Assembly: GCF_910589235.1 (NCBI RefSeq)
Contig: NC_060959.1
Span: forward strand, 7,986,616-8,050,615
Source of the DNA: Vespa crabro
Lineage: Eukaryota; Arthropoda; Insecta; Hymenoptera; Vespidae
Reading direction: 5' to 3'
DNA length: 64,000 nt
The number at the start of each line of letters is the position of its first letter. The first letter of the stretch is position 1. Under the pieces are notes generated by a model that saw only the letters and a program-made list of their open reading frames with translations, made no database searches and had not been told where the DNA came from. Made by a program: the position numbers and the translations under genes. This document shows positions 1 to 12,900 of the stretch, one piece after another.

Positions 1-781
1 TAAAACCATATTTAGCCATAATTTTGGCAGCGACAGATGATGTAGCATAACCTAAATTAGAAGGCTGTCTTGGTGATGGCGATGATGCTGAAAGTTCAGA
101 ACATTCTTGTAACGAAGGAGGAGGTGCTATAGCAGCACCACCAGCTATGCCCCTAGATGTTGGAGTACGTTCTTCGTCTCTTTCTGGAGGTACTAAAGTA
201 TTATTTCCTGTTGCCTAAAATAATAAATTGAATGTTAAAATTGTATATAATATTTATTTATTACTTTGCACAATTTATTTATTACTTGTGTATCTTCAAA
301 ACGTGTATTATCACGCCGTCTTTTACGCATTTCAGTTTCTTGATCATGTTCTCTATCTCGAATATCACGTAATTCTTTGACTACTTTTTCGTACTCATTA
401 GGCCACATAGGATCATATTCATTTATAACATTCCAGTCGAATTCACTACCAATTCCAATACTACCTGTATTATTTGTTGTAAGTGGATTATTATGTAAAC
501 CATCATCATCCTTCTCAATATCTCTAGTCTTTGATTTCAAATCTATAACTGGTGCTAATACAGCAGTAGCTTTTCTATACTGTTCACGTTTTGGCTAAAT
601 ATATAATAAATAATATAGTAATTAATATTTTAATGCATCTTACTTTTGGCTGTTTACCATTTACCTGTGTAGTTGCAGCTTTTTTTAATTGAAGTTGCGA
701 TTGTAATAATTTTATACCGGACGACCACCCGGCAACTTTTTCAGAAGTTCGATGTTTATCAAAATCATCGTACAAAGACAT
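1..781 (-). CDS. RBM17: Splicing factor 45 / RBM17, N-terminal ~220 residues (gene runs off the left edge)
   Basis: SPF45 is a U2-associated splicing factor with a G-patch and a C-terminal UHM/RRM that binds ULM peptides of SF3B1 and U2AF. The family N-terminus is visible: MSLYDDFD at the start, then GWSSGIKLLQSQLQLKKAA, PVIDLKS, EYDPMWPNEYEKVVKELR, a charged helix, GGAAIAPPPSL and the start of the G-patch (KIMAKYGF) at the window edge. Exons: 781-644, 594-286, 214-1, all in phase. The first ATG at 781 gives the canonical family start. Exon 1 has two in-frame GT donors 21 nt apart (after 665 or after 644), which would add or skip seven residues (VNGKQPK). The rest of the G-patch and the UHM lie outside the window. 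Divergent neighbour: REXO2. Confidence 0.95.
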
Positions 782-1209
782 TGTATGATTTTTATTTATG
801 TATCAATAGCAATTTACACAATACTAAATGTTAAAAATATAAGTATAATAACATAACCTTTAAGTGCATCAAAACACTAATACATATATCTATTTAATAA
901 CTTTATTAAATCCTCCGGTTTAAAATAAACATTCATAATATTTATAAGATACAATTTATGGATCATCTAGATTTATCAATGAAAAGATATTTCGCTACTT
1001 TTTCGATATACTCCTAACGATTTTGACGTACAAAATTATCTATATCTTTTAATTTCGTACTTTCAAAATCAGATGGAGCCATGGTGCAATTGTAAATATT
1101 ATTTGGAAGTATTTATCTTTATTATTCATTGGTGAATAATAAAAAAGAGCACGTGCGTATAAAGTTTTTTAAGTTAATTTTGATATATACAGTAAATTAG
1201 AATAAATCA
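782..1209. promoter_or_regulatory. Shared upstream region of RBM17 and REXO2
   Basis: 428 bp separate the divergent start codons. It contains an E-box CACGTG at 1150-1155 and the small ORF described separately. No clear TATA box is placed for either gene. That the promoter is bidirectional is inferred from the gene arrangement. Confidence 0.45.
963..1082 (-). other. Candidate small ORF with an in-frame TAG, between RBM17 and REXO2
   Basis: An ATG at 1082 sits in a strong initiation context (CACCATGG) and opens 22 codons (begins MAPSDFESTK), then TAG at 1016-1014. The same frame continues for 16 more codons (EYIEKVAKYLFIDKSR) to TGA at 965-963. AATAAA (minus strand, 907-902) follows about 55 nt later, ahead of the RBM17 start. 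The two halves look compositionally like one lysine-rich helical peptide. It could be an independent small gene, an upstream ORF in a long RBM17 leader, a readthrough product or a relic. I recognise no family. Confidence 0.3.
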
Positions 1210-2464
1210 ATGTTTCTTCAGAGTATTAAATTATTAAAAACATGTTTAAAGTGGAAACCATCTAATATTACTTACAATGGTGAATCAAATTAAATTATTT
1301 ATATTAAAATAAATTAAATAAATATAAATTAAATAAATATAAATTAAATAAATAACAATATAAATATAAATATAAATATAAATATAAATATAAATATAAA
1401 TATAAATATAAATATAAATATAAATACAAATATAAAAATATAATATGATCATAAATTTAATCTAAAAAAAATATGATTAACTTTATCTATATTTCAAACT
1501 AGAACCATTCTTATAATCACAGTATCTAATATTTTATAAAATTATTAATACTACAATTAATATTATTATTTATTATAGTTTCATTACGACGTATGATGAG
1601 CGATATTAAAGATAATCACATAGTTTGGATAGATATGGAGGTATATAATTTATTTTTTTAAATATTTCACATACGAAATATTACATAATATATTAATATA
1701 TCTATTTTTATAACCATTTTTCATTTTTCTCAATTTTTCAGATGACAGGATTAGATATAGAAACATGTCACATCTTAGAAATAAGTTGTTTAATTACTGA
1801 TAATAATTTAAAAATCATAACTGAGCCCTTGAATATTGTACTAAATCAACCAGATTCTATTTTAAATAATATGAATGATTGGTGTAAAATACATCATGCA
1901 AAAGTAAGTTGTTATAATATAATATGTATTTTAAATGAATAATCATGTATTTTGTATGTTGATTTAGTCGAAATTAATTGAAGAAGTTAAAAATAGTAAA
2001 ATTTTCTTGAAAGATGCTGAACAAATTGTACTAAAATTTTTGGAAAACTATGTTCCAAGAGGAAAATGCCCTTTGGCTGGTAACTCTGTTTACATGGATC
2101 GTTTATTTTTAAACAAATACATGCCATTAGTTAATGACTATTTACATTATAGAATTATAGATGTTAGCTCCATTAAAGAAGTAGTAAGGTTTGTGATATT
2201 AATAAATATCAAATAATATAAAGATGACATATATATATTATAAAATAGATATTTAAAATAATCTGTTTTATATATTTTTTATTCATAATTTTATATACAT
2301 ATATATTTTACAGAAGATGGAATCCAGAAATCTATAATTTTTGTTCTCCAAAAACATTGAAGCACAGAGCTACTTCTGATATTATAGAAAGTATACAAGA
2401 ATTAACTTATTATAAAGATCATATATTTTTATCACAAAATTCTAAGGAAAATTTTTTAAACTAA
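1210..2464 (+). CDS. REXO2: Oligoribonuclease, mitochondrial/cytosolic 3'-5' exoribonuclease of the DEDDh family
   Basis: REXO2 degrades di- and short oligoribonucleotides left by RNA turnover, mainly in mitochondria. Exons 1210-1279, 1579-1640, 1742-1903, 1968-2188 and 2314-2464 splice in phase to 221 aa. The DEDDh residues are present: D42 and E44 in WIDMEMTGLD, D142 in AGNSVYMD, H189 and D194 in HRATSD. Family signatures DWCKIHH, CPLAGNS, HYRIIDVSS and RRWNPE are clear. Exon 1 encodes a short basic, hydrophobic leader (MFLQSIKLLKTCLKWKP) that looks like a mitochondrial presequence. It uses a weaker donor (G|GTGAAT), so this exon is inference; without it translation would start at Met29 or Met30 (1593/1596) and give the cytosolic form. 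The body of the protein is certain. It converges on the serine protease homologue with 192 bp between stops. Confidence 0.94.
1359..1428. repeat. (ATATAA)n hexanucleotide repeat in REXO2 intron 1
   Basis: About eleven near-perfect copies of a 6-bp AT-only unit lie in the first intron. They are preceded by a looser AAATATAAATTA-type stretch from about 1296. Confidence 0.85.
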
Positions 2465-2656
2465 TATGTATGGAATTATTTTAAATTAATATTTCACAGT
2501 ATTTCCATCCAAAATCTTGATTTTTTATTTACATCCCTACACCGGGCAAATCGAATAAACTATTTTATTGAATATGTTCTTTCAAAATAATTTGAAGTTA
2601 ATAATAGTTTTCTCAAAACTTTATTGTGCACTATATTATAATTGTATACTTTCTTG

Positions 2657-5600
2657 CTAGATTGGTGGTAAATATTGATTTATCTCGGATGGAAGATCGC
2701 TTTTCCTATAGTCATACAAGTCGTCTTTTGTATTAAATGTTGGAGAAGATATATTTTTTTCATTATAATATATCATTTTCTTTAACCAATCATTGTCAAT
2801 AGGTGTAAATATTGCAATCTATAGAAAGAAAAGAATTATGAATAAATCGATTAATAATCTAATGTATTTAATTATAAATGTAAAGTGGAAATTTTCTGTT
2901 TACTTGATGCGTAGGAGAGCAACCATTATCCTGACTATAAAGTCCAGCAAGTTCATAGATTCCGTTTTCTCTTTGACAAGCTAATGGTCCACCAATTTCA
3001 GTTTGACACATATTATGATTTATATTATGTGATTTTGCACATATAGAACCATATTCTATATTTATATTATATTTTTGTCCAGATGCATGTTGCATACACA
3101 CATCAGGTGATAAAATGTCAAGATCAAGACTATTCATAATAGCACCAAGTGCATGTACTAAATATACATAAAATTTTCTCTTAGATATTTGATTTAAATT
3201 ATTTTATATATATATATATATATATACACCCACACACATACACATATTTCTTACCTTTAATTATTGCTTGGCCCCATCCTGTTACAATGCATTTATTTAA
3301 TGTTTGAGTTTCAATTGAATTTGACAGACACAATGGATTTACATGTCTGTTGTATGTTATAGCATTTTCTAAATAGAGAACTGCAATATCATTCACAGAA
3401 GATCCCAGTACATAATTTGGATGAATAACAATAGACGATACATTTGTTATTTCGAATGGAAGTGGTTCTTCATGTTCAAGCTCATATCCTAATTTCCATT
3501 CTCCAGACTTTACTGAAACTTCTTGTGGTGTAATTCTGATATAAAAGAAAAAGATAATATGTATATAATTGTGTATAAATTATGTATATTAAACCATGTA
3601 TAAACTATTTTTTTACTGGCTTCAGGTTACATGTACTTAAAAAAAGAGAATTTTACCCATTTACACAATAAGCTGTTGTTAAAACAATTTTTGGTGTTAT
3701 TATTACTCCAGAACATAATATACTGCGATGTTTATTTGATAATATCATTGCTTGCCATGGAATTTCACCAAAAGATGTTACAGGGTTATCTAATTCTTCT
3801 GTATGTAAAACCTTATGAAAAATATTAAAATGTACTAAATACATATACAGTAATATTATGTGAGTACAATTAATATTATGAATTAATTACAATATATAAT
3901 ACATACATTATTTCGTACTCCACATTTATTCTGTATTTGTCCAAATGGAACCAATACAGAATTTTGTTTGCTGGATGAAGTATTATAGATATTACTTGTG
4001 AATGGTCTTGGTACAATTAAAGGTGTTTCATTTGATATCAATGGATTTTGTGGAGTATAGAATGGTCCAGTGTTTTGTTTAGTTGTATGAATAGAAGAAT
4101 CAGAAACTTCATAATTATTCTCATTTGATAGCGTGGATAATGTTGGAATAGATGATTTAGAAGTAAAAATTTGTTCATTGCTAGATGTAGTTGGTTTCAC
4201 TGAAGGTTTAATAGTTGATGCTGTTTTTGTGGCACTAGTTGGTTTCTTTGGTGGTCGTACTTTTGCTATATTTAAAAATGTTGGAAATCCTTGTTCATCA
4301 AAACCACCAGAATAATTTGCTGGTAAATTACCCGTCGGCCATGGATCTACATAATTCGGATCACGACAGCATTTTCCAATAATTCCATTCTCAGAATTTT
4401 TACAACTCTATAGATTTGAGATAAAAGAGAGAAAGAGAGAAAAAGAAAGAGAGAGTAAAATGAAAATTAATGAATTATTAAAATGTTTAGTATTTCATTA
4501 AAAAATCATATATTTGTTTATATATATTTTGAAATTTATACCTTTTCATCAATTTATATTTGTTATGAACACTGCAATATATCATTTGATATATATCGAA
4601 TTGATAATTAAATAAACAAGTATAATTAATAATCACAATTTATAACTTACACTTAATGGAACACGCTGTAGAATATCCTTTTCTGTAAATGTGATAGGCT
4701 GTGTGCTAATTACTCCTTCTTTAGTACAAAATTGTTCTTCTACACAAAGTAAAGCTGCTGCACATCCTAATTGTAATGGTACTTGGAAATCAGTAAATCT
4801 TGAATTTGGTAAATTCGATGATGGCTGTACTTCAGCAGAACCTATATCCAGATTCATAAATACCATTTTCATAGAAAATTAGACAATTTTTCATAATATG
4901 GATTAAATATCTATACTGAAATAAAATTACCTTTAGTAGATACATGATCTAAATTAGTGCTAGAACTTATTGATGATTGTAGAGGTACTGCAGTACTTGA
5001 GCTTATATCTGTATCTTTATTAAAATCAGTAATTTGTTGTTGAATTACAACCTGTTTAACACCATTTTTTATTGTTGATTCTACATTCTGAGATGGACTT
5101 AAATCGATCAAAAGATTTTGTTGATCTACTTGTTCTGGACGAATATGTTCTTGATTATTAGTTATGGGATCGACATCAAGATAATCACTATGTTCTAGGA
5201 AAGGAATACTTGTGTCACCAACATCAGATGGTGATTGTTCGAAATAATCTTTTAAGATACAACATATTTCATATTTGAGATTGCATTGTTGAATCTAAAT
5301 ATTAAAAAATAAAAATAATTGAAAGGTCAAAATATATAAATATAAATTTCACAGATTTAATAAATGGTCACATAATTTCGAATAGTTCCTATTGCTACAA
5401 TTAGTATTCTAATGTAAGAAATATAAATCTGTTACCTGCTGCTTATCACGAATTAATTCTTTTTGTATGAAATTAACGTATCCATCTATGCAAAGATCTT
5501 TATTTACGCAGATTTTATTATCTCCCTTACAAGACAAAGTTAATCCGCCATCGGTTATTCCTCCTTGCTTTAAGTTTGTTTGAGAAAGTGTAATAAAATC

Positions 5601-6357
5601 TGATACGTCTGTGTTTTGAGATATTGAACCAGAATATAAGTCAGATTGACTAATATAAACTGCTATAATAAAAATGTTGTTATAAACAAATTATATATAT
5701 GTTTTGAAATATATATATATATATATATATAATGAATTATTTTTCATTAAATTGTATTACACTAACAATAAAATGCATACATTAAACATACAATTAAATA
5801 TACGTTATATTTATTTATCGATAATACTTACAAGGATTTAATTGATTCCAACCCGTGCCAAATTCGCCGACTTGTTGTTCTTGCAAAATGTGTGGCGAGA
5901 CATTAGAAAAGCTATTATCTTGTTGTTGATCCTGTTTATTATTATACCAAGATGATTGTTCTGTTAATAAAAATAAAGATTGAATTAAATCGTCATTAAT
6001 AAATAGTGTTTGCAATTATGTCTGTTTTATCAGTAAAAGTTCAGTTTTTATTTATTATTATTATAATAATAATTATTATTGTTGTTACATATTAGAATAA
6101 TTTTTTAAATAATAGTACAATATATAAATTAGTAAATAAAAAATGAATTTATATTATTAATTATATACGCGTATATTTAGTTTTTATAATAATACAATTT
6201 GTAAATAGAATTTGTAACAGAAATTCTGTTTAAGAAAATTAAACTACTTACGTGATGTGTAATATTCAGGAATCTGATTGTAAGGAAGCCCATTTGTATA
6301 TGCATTTAATATTAATGCAATCAGAAGTATCCATAATGGTGTTCTCATTTTGAGCAT
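2657..6357 (-). CDS. Secreted serine protease homologue with two CLIP-like modules and a dead catalytic triad (scarface-like)
   Basis: Ten exons (6357-6252, 5960-5832, 5662-5436, 5294-4931, 4841-4651, 4407-3907, 3811-3657, 3535-3255, 3157-2904, 2818-2657) give 789 aa. A signal peptide (LWILLIALILNAYTNG) opens the protein. Two six-cysteine CLIP-like modules follow: C123, C130, C136, C158, C165-C166 and C302, C308, C314, C341, C352-C353; the second ends KCCRDPNYVDPWP. A Thr/Ser/Pro-rich linker (about 370-500) leads into an S1 fold. In the S1 domain the His is replaced by Tyr (LTTAYC, Y554), the Asp is kept (NDIAVL, D607) and the Ser is replaced by Ile (TEIGGP, I706). It therefore cannot cleave as a normal S1 protease. 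Non-catalytic CLIP homologues act as cofactors in melanisation, or in epithelia and basement membrane (Drosophila scarface). The scarface assignment rests on architecture and is not proven. Met4 (6348) is an alternative start. Confidence 0.9.
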
Positions 6358-9300
6358 CTTTTAACAGTTTCAAGAATTTATTAATATACGATCAGTGTTA
6401 TTAGAAATAAAAAAAAAATAGATTTTTTATTCCAAGGGTATCGGAGGAATATTTTCTAATTAATAAATCAAAAAATATTTTATTAATGAAATATTTACAA
6501 ATTTATTTCAAATAGAATAATATTGGAGTATATTGCGATTTTTAATATCTATAAGGATTAGAAATTTTACTAGGAATATTACTTCTAATATCATTGAGAA
6601 TTGATCCGATAAAAATATTGATTAACGATTGAAATATAATTTGAATAAAAATGGAACGGAATTGTAGATAAAAATCACAAAGCTAAACGATGATAGAGGC
6701 AACAAAAGAGGTAGATCGGACTATACCGACGAATCTGATTAGAAGGCGTGGAAAGCTATTACAGACATATGCATGTTAAATTAAAATCATTCATAATCCG
6801 AATGAATTACAATCGATGATCGATATGATCTCACATGCTTGTAATAGAAATATAAATGCGTTAGTAATAGTTAGATTCTTATTAAAATGAAGTATATATA
6901 ATTACAAAAAAAAAGAAAAAAAAATCAAAAATCAAAAATACATATATCGAATCCTTAAGAATAATTTTATAACAAGGAGAAAAGGTCTTTTAGATTTGGA
7001 GAAACTTGTTTTGCCACTCTCTCGCCGAAGATGATTTTTATTTTAATTTTATTCCGATGAAATATGTGTCGCATTACAACTAGATATCGTTAGATAGGGA
7101 TCATAGACACTTTGTATCGATACTCCTCGTAATCTTATTTGTCTAATAAAAATTTTAATTTTCTAGCGTGCATTTTAAATGTTATTGAATTTATTAATTT
7201 AATACTTTTTATTTTGTTCATTGCCTTCTTATTGCTTAACTGCAACGAGAAATCTTTCGTCAGTGTATCTACATTTATAATTAATCGTCGAATATTTAAA
7301 ATTCGCTTGATTACCAAAATCTGTGTCAAATAACAACGAGAGGACTCTCCTTTCTACGTAAGAGAATTAATTAATAAGTAAATGTATCTCCTTTTTCTCG
7401 TAAAACTTGATGAGAAATTTAATCAACAAAATTAAAATCAAAAGTGAAATCCGAGAAAGAAAGTAATAAAATCTTGACACGCGGGAGATTCCTATCCTTT
7501 GACTTTGAAATATTCTTAAACCTATATATGTACGCGTATATATGTGCATGCTAGATTTTTTTCTCTTCTACTTCGTCTTCTTGATATTTTCTTTTACTTT
7601 TTTTTTTTTTTTTATTTTTACGCCTCTTTTACTCCGTGGGATGTCACTCCGTAATACGAAGCACGTTGTTAGTTAGACTTACTTTCACTGCTTTTCAAGG
7701 CGGTCGATTTTGTATGCGTCATTTCGTCTAGATGTTTTTGACAGGATGAATTCTCATCCATGCTTGACGCAACTTTTGTACATCGATATGGAACTTCTTC
7801 TTTCTTTCTTTTTAGAGATTACAGTTACAAAGAAGCGTTGATTTACCTTCGGCCTTTAAGGACGCGGCGGCTATCCGACTTCGTGTGATTTCAATTTGCC
7901 AATTTCTTTCATTCATTCGTTCCGAAACATCTCTTTCTTTCCTTTTTTTTTGTCACTCTTGATGAATTCCAGATGATATCATTGGATGAATTCCGAATTA
8001 TCGGTGTCTTTTACAATGACTCACGAGGAATCCAATTTGGGTTCCATGGACAAGGTCAATTAAAAAATGAACAAGGTCTGTCCCCGGTTATCGAGTAACT
8101 TCTTCGAGTTACTTTGATATATTCATGTCACATGGAATGCGGAGGTGGTATTGTAGGTGATGTGTCCATGTTTATATGTTAGTATTATTAATGTCAGTAA
8201 ATTTATTTTTTTTTTCTTTTCTTTTTTTTCTCGAGGAAAGCTGCTGCAAAATCGAACGGTAAAATGTGTTTTGACCTCTATATGTGAGAAAAGAATGCGG
8301 ACAGAAATTCCATCCCACATAACAGACACGCTCATGCGTGTATACATACATATATATATATACACGCATATATGAATACAAAAATAAAACATCCTACCTA
8401 TTAATACTATAACTATATTTTGCATATATTTTGCAAGAACATGGTACTCTCGTAGATATTGCAAATAACAGAGAAATCGATAAAAATAACTTCATTCTGT
8501 CGAGGTAATGTAAAACCTAGTGAGTTTCGTTTCAGTCAGTTACGTAAAAAAAAAAAAAAGAAAAAAAAAGAAGAAAGAATAAATAATGAATTAATTATTT
8601 ATCGATCAATGACAATAATCGATAAAAAATTGATTATTTATCGATCAATGATAATAATATATAGGAAATATTAGAAATATTAAAAACATCGTCTTCTCAT
8701 AAAATTTTCTTCGAAGAGAGTGTGTTTTAGTCATTCAGTGGCTAATACAAGGATCTTAAACTTAAATATCGATAGAGAAAAAAAAAGAGAGAGAGAGAAA
8801 GAGAGCGTACGCATTTTTGGAATTTTCTTTTCTCTATCGAAATGGTCCTCGTAGTTTTTTCAAGGCTACTATTCTCAAATACATATACTAGTATTTCACT
8901 CATCGACATAGTCGTATATATGCATATAAGTTCTGAGACTTTTGATGAAACATACTCGAGTAAGAAGTGTTTATTCACAATTCAAAACGAGTGTTACGTC
9001 AAAATTAGGCAAATTGACAGATCAAACGAAAATCTCGACGTTGATTGCGAATAGTCCGAGAACTTTCGAGGAAGATGCTTAGGCAATGGCAATTCTTGAT
9101 GAAATTATGATATCTCACAAAAATGATTATCTCGAATAGTAAGCGAGTGCTTTCGAAAACGTGTATCTATGTATATGTCCATACATACATATATACATAC
9201 ATACATACATACATATTTAAATACATCGTGTATCGATCGATGCGATTTCGCGTATCGATAAAATGTACGATACAGAAATGTGGGTTATAGGTAATATCGT

Positions 9301-9936
9301 TTGCGAGGGGAATTCGGACATGCTTTCTCAAGATCGTCGAAAGGAAACGTCGAGTATATGAGAAGAAAAGAAAAGGGAGAGAAAAAAAACCACATACACA
9401 TACATAAACACATGTAAACGGACACACGTGTATACATATAAACATATCGAAGAAGAAGAAGAAGAAGAAGACTCTACGTCTCCGAAAGGAATCGTCTGAT
9501 AATTTTTATACTTCCATATATACATATATATGTATATCGGTGGCCGCTACCTTGCCGCTGGTAACATCCTTGTAAATTTAGATCTTAAATTTTCACTTTC
9601 TGGAACGTGAAAGCTGACTCTCCGACGTCATGTAATTATTGCTCCCTTGGCCGGCGTCGTTTCGAAAGCACTTATAGGAGAATCCGGGATATACATCCGG
9701 CTTTGCGATATCGATTAATATATTTCATATTATCCTTTTTTTCTTTGAGAAAAAACTGAGATGTGATGAAATATACCGAAATGTATTCAATTCGAATTTT
9801 AATGCAAAGGATGCACGTAAAGTTGTATATAAGTATATATATTATATGAAGATAGATGTTATGTTAGGATTGCAATAAGAATGAAATAATGTGTGTGTGT
9901 CTGCGCGCGTGTGTATACATTCATACATACACACGC

Positions 9937-9992
<56 letters not shown>

Positions 9993-12900
9993 GTATATAA
10001 GGCGAGAAGAATCGAGACACTATAGATCCATGCTTACACTTACTCTCTGTTTAATAATATAAAAACGTGTTATACGCGTACTTACTTTTTAATCTCTGTA
10101 TCCTTCTATATGGAATATGCGTATGCACGTGTCGCTTAAAAGAAAGTCAATATAACTGGCGATGGTTTCATATCCCTTCTTCTCTTATAGTATCCGCCGA
10201 TATTGAGTATCTCTCCCCTCCTCGCCCTCCAATGCCGCTTGAATTTCGATCTTTCGGCATCTCCACCTATGCCGGTCAACCGGGATACGTTAATTTTTTC
10301 GAACGATTCACGTTTTTATCACGGATGTAATTCCAAAAACATTTTTTTACGTCATACAGATTTTTTCTTTTTTCTTCAGGTTTTTTTTTATTTTTTTTTT
10401 TTTTTATTTTTTCATTTTATTTCTCTTTTTTTCGTTTCCATTACATCCTTCTCCTTCTTCATCCTTTTCTTCTTCTTCTTTTTTCTCTTTCAGATTATCA
10501 CAATTCATCGTATAGATTGACTCACAGACTCCCACGATATGACACATATATAAAGTGGAAAAAAAGAAAAAAAATGAGAGAGAAAGAAGCAGAGGTTTGA
10601 TATTACCTTATTCTATCTTAAGAGCAGACTTTTTATGGGAAAGATCCTTCTTTTATATTTCTCCTCCCTGTACCAAAAAAAAATATATTTCAATCGTTTC
10701 CACAAAGTGTACTCGACAAAGGATATTGTAAAGAAACAATATCACGCGCGCAAACGTTTACGTGCAAGGGATATCTTGAAAGGTGAGCTTAAGATTTTAT
10801 AATTTTAGCTGTTATATCTCTTTTTTCTTTCTTTTTTAATTTTTGATTTGTGCATACTATACATTGGACATTATACTTAATAGAAACCGGTTATTTCTTT
10901 TTAATTCTTTATTGTTTTCATATAATTCTTAAGTATAAACTCGAATGTTTATTAAGTCTCATTAAAAAAAAAAATTTTTTTTTTTATAGTAGAATTTCTT
11001 TTAGTATAATTATCGAAGAAAAGGAAAAAAAAAGAAAGATAAAGACGAAGTTAAATAAAATGTTTGTCTGATTTTGCATTTTTATAGTCATAAAAAATTT
11101 AATTATTTGCAATCTATGTTATTTATTATTTTCTATGAGTTTCGTATGGCAGACAAATTTTTCATAAAGCATATTCTTAAACTACTGTCGAAAGAAATTT
11201 GCATTTAATTTCTCAACAACTTACAATGTCCGTTCAGAAGATAGATATCGTATTGTGTATTATCGATCAATCGTATCACCTCCGAACGCCTTCGTTAATG
11301 CGAGTTTCATTGCAAATACGTGGCGCCACGATTAACTATCTTGAGTGATCGTCTTTAACTGCTAGATAAAGTTTTCGACAGGTGAATAAACCAGGTTTTG
11401 CTTTGAACTGGTTTCAAGGCCCGTTAAAGCCTCAGGGATAGCATTTAGTTTTATACATATATATATATTTTTTTTTACGCTATCATTCTATACAAACGAC
11501 GATGAAATTTCATAGTGATATATAAATGTGTGTATCGTCGAATCGATTTGGGGCCACTCTCTACTTCGAATATTTCTCATTTCTATCAAGAGATCACAGA
11601 AGGTTTAGATCTTTTAAAGCTTCCGTTACTTCACTACGAATATCTCGAAAAATTCACTCGAAAAATCTGCGAAGGCACAGATTACATCTATTATTCGTTC
11701 ATAAATTTAAGTTTATCGTTAAAGGAGTAACGTATTTGATATGTAAGAACATCATTCATGAATTTCCTATGGTCTTTTATTACGTTTTACGTAAAGAATT
11801 TATGTTCTTCCACGAGTATGCTAATGATACACGAATATACTCTCACTATGGTATACAGATATTTTGTTTAAAGTGTCATATCTTGAATTATTCTGTCTTA
11901 TTTTGACAACATTGATATTTGTCGATTACATCGTTAACATCGTTAACATTTCTTAATAATAAAATGTTCACTTTTAGTTTTGATACATAAATCAAAATTA
12001 TACATAATCATACATATATATATATATATATATCTATCATATTTAATCGTGAGTAATTCCTTTTATAACGTCGAGTTTCCTCATGATCCAAATAATTTTA
12101 TAGTTATATTTTTATGTAACTTAATGAAATAGATCATATCATATGATTTTCCTACTATAAGTGTTTTTATATTTGTAATTACGTATACTATTAACATAGT
12201 TAATCTTATACGCATACCTAAGATTTAACAAGAAGAATACGGAGCAGGGTCAGATTCATTTTGGCGTCGTGTTTAGAAAGAGAAAGTTTCGTGCTATAGA
12301 TCATTACATTTTCAAAGGGCCATCCGTCCTATCTCTTGAATAGCGTCTAACAAAGCGTGTTCCATTATTAGGTAGAAGTTACATACTATCCAAATTGAAA
12401 AAGTTGCGTGTAAAAATTAACTTTCTTTTTTGGAAAATTAATTTCTTAATGAATCTATACAAAAATATAATAAATCATTTGTTAAAAGATATATATAGAT
12501 TAGTTGCGATGTTAGTTCTTAGAGAAAATAATTTTATCAAAATATAAAAGTGTATGTATATTATATTGCTATATACATTTGTTAATAACTTTTTTTTTTT
12601 ATATTTTATTATTTACGAATTTTGAAATTTTTTTATTCCACCATAATCTATTTTTCTTTATCACTTAAATCCATAAGATCTATATTATATTAACAAGGAT
12701 CTATATTTATATTATCGATAGCAACTGATTATAATGCCTATGATGGTAACAAATAAAATTATAAATAATATACCAAAAATAATCTGGTATATAGTTTTTT
12801 CTTGCTTTTGTTATATGTACTACCATTTTTACTACATTTACAAAAATTTCTATCACACACTATAATTCGATTGTAAATTTTTTCTGTGTTATTTCTATTA

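Noticed and set aside
998..1015. An 18-nt intron removing the TAG in the small ORF
   Set aside because: GT and AG ends and frame fit (about 1014-1031 on the minus strand), but introns this short are below the size the insect spliceosome handles; kept only as a remark.
8123..8464. A 113-codon minus-strand ORF
   Set aside because: It runs through TA, poly-T and CATA repeats; the apparent protein is low complexity.
11515..11906. A 126-codon plus-strand ORF
   Set aside because: Composition is typical of AT-rich non-coding DNA, with no family motif, no splice context and an overlapping ORF in another frame of similar length.
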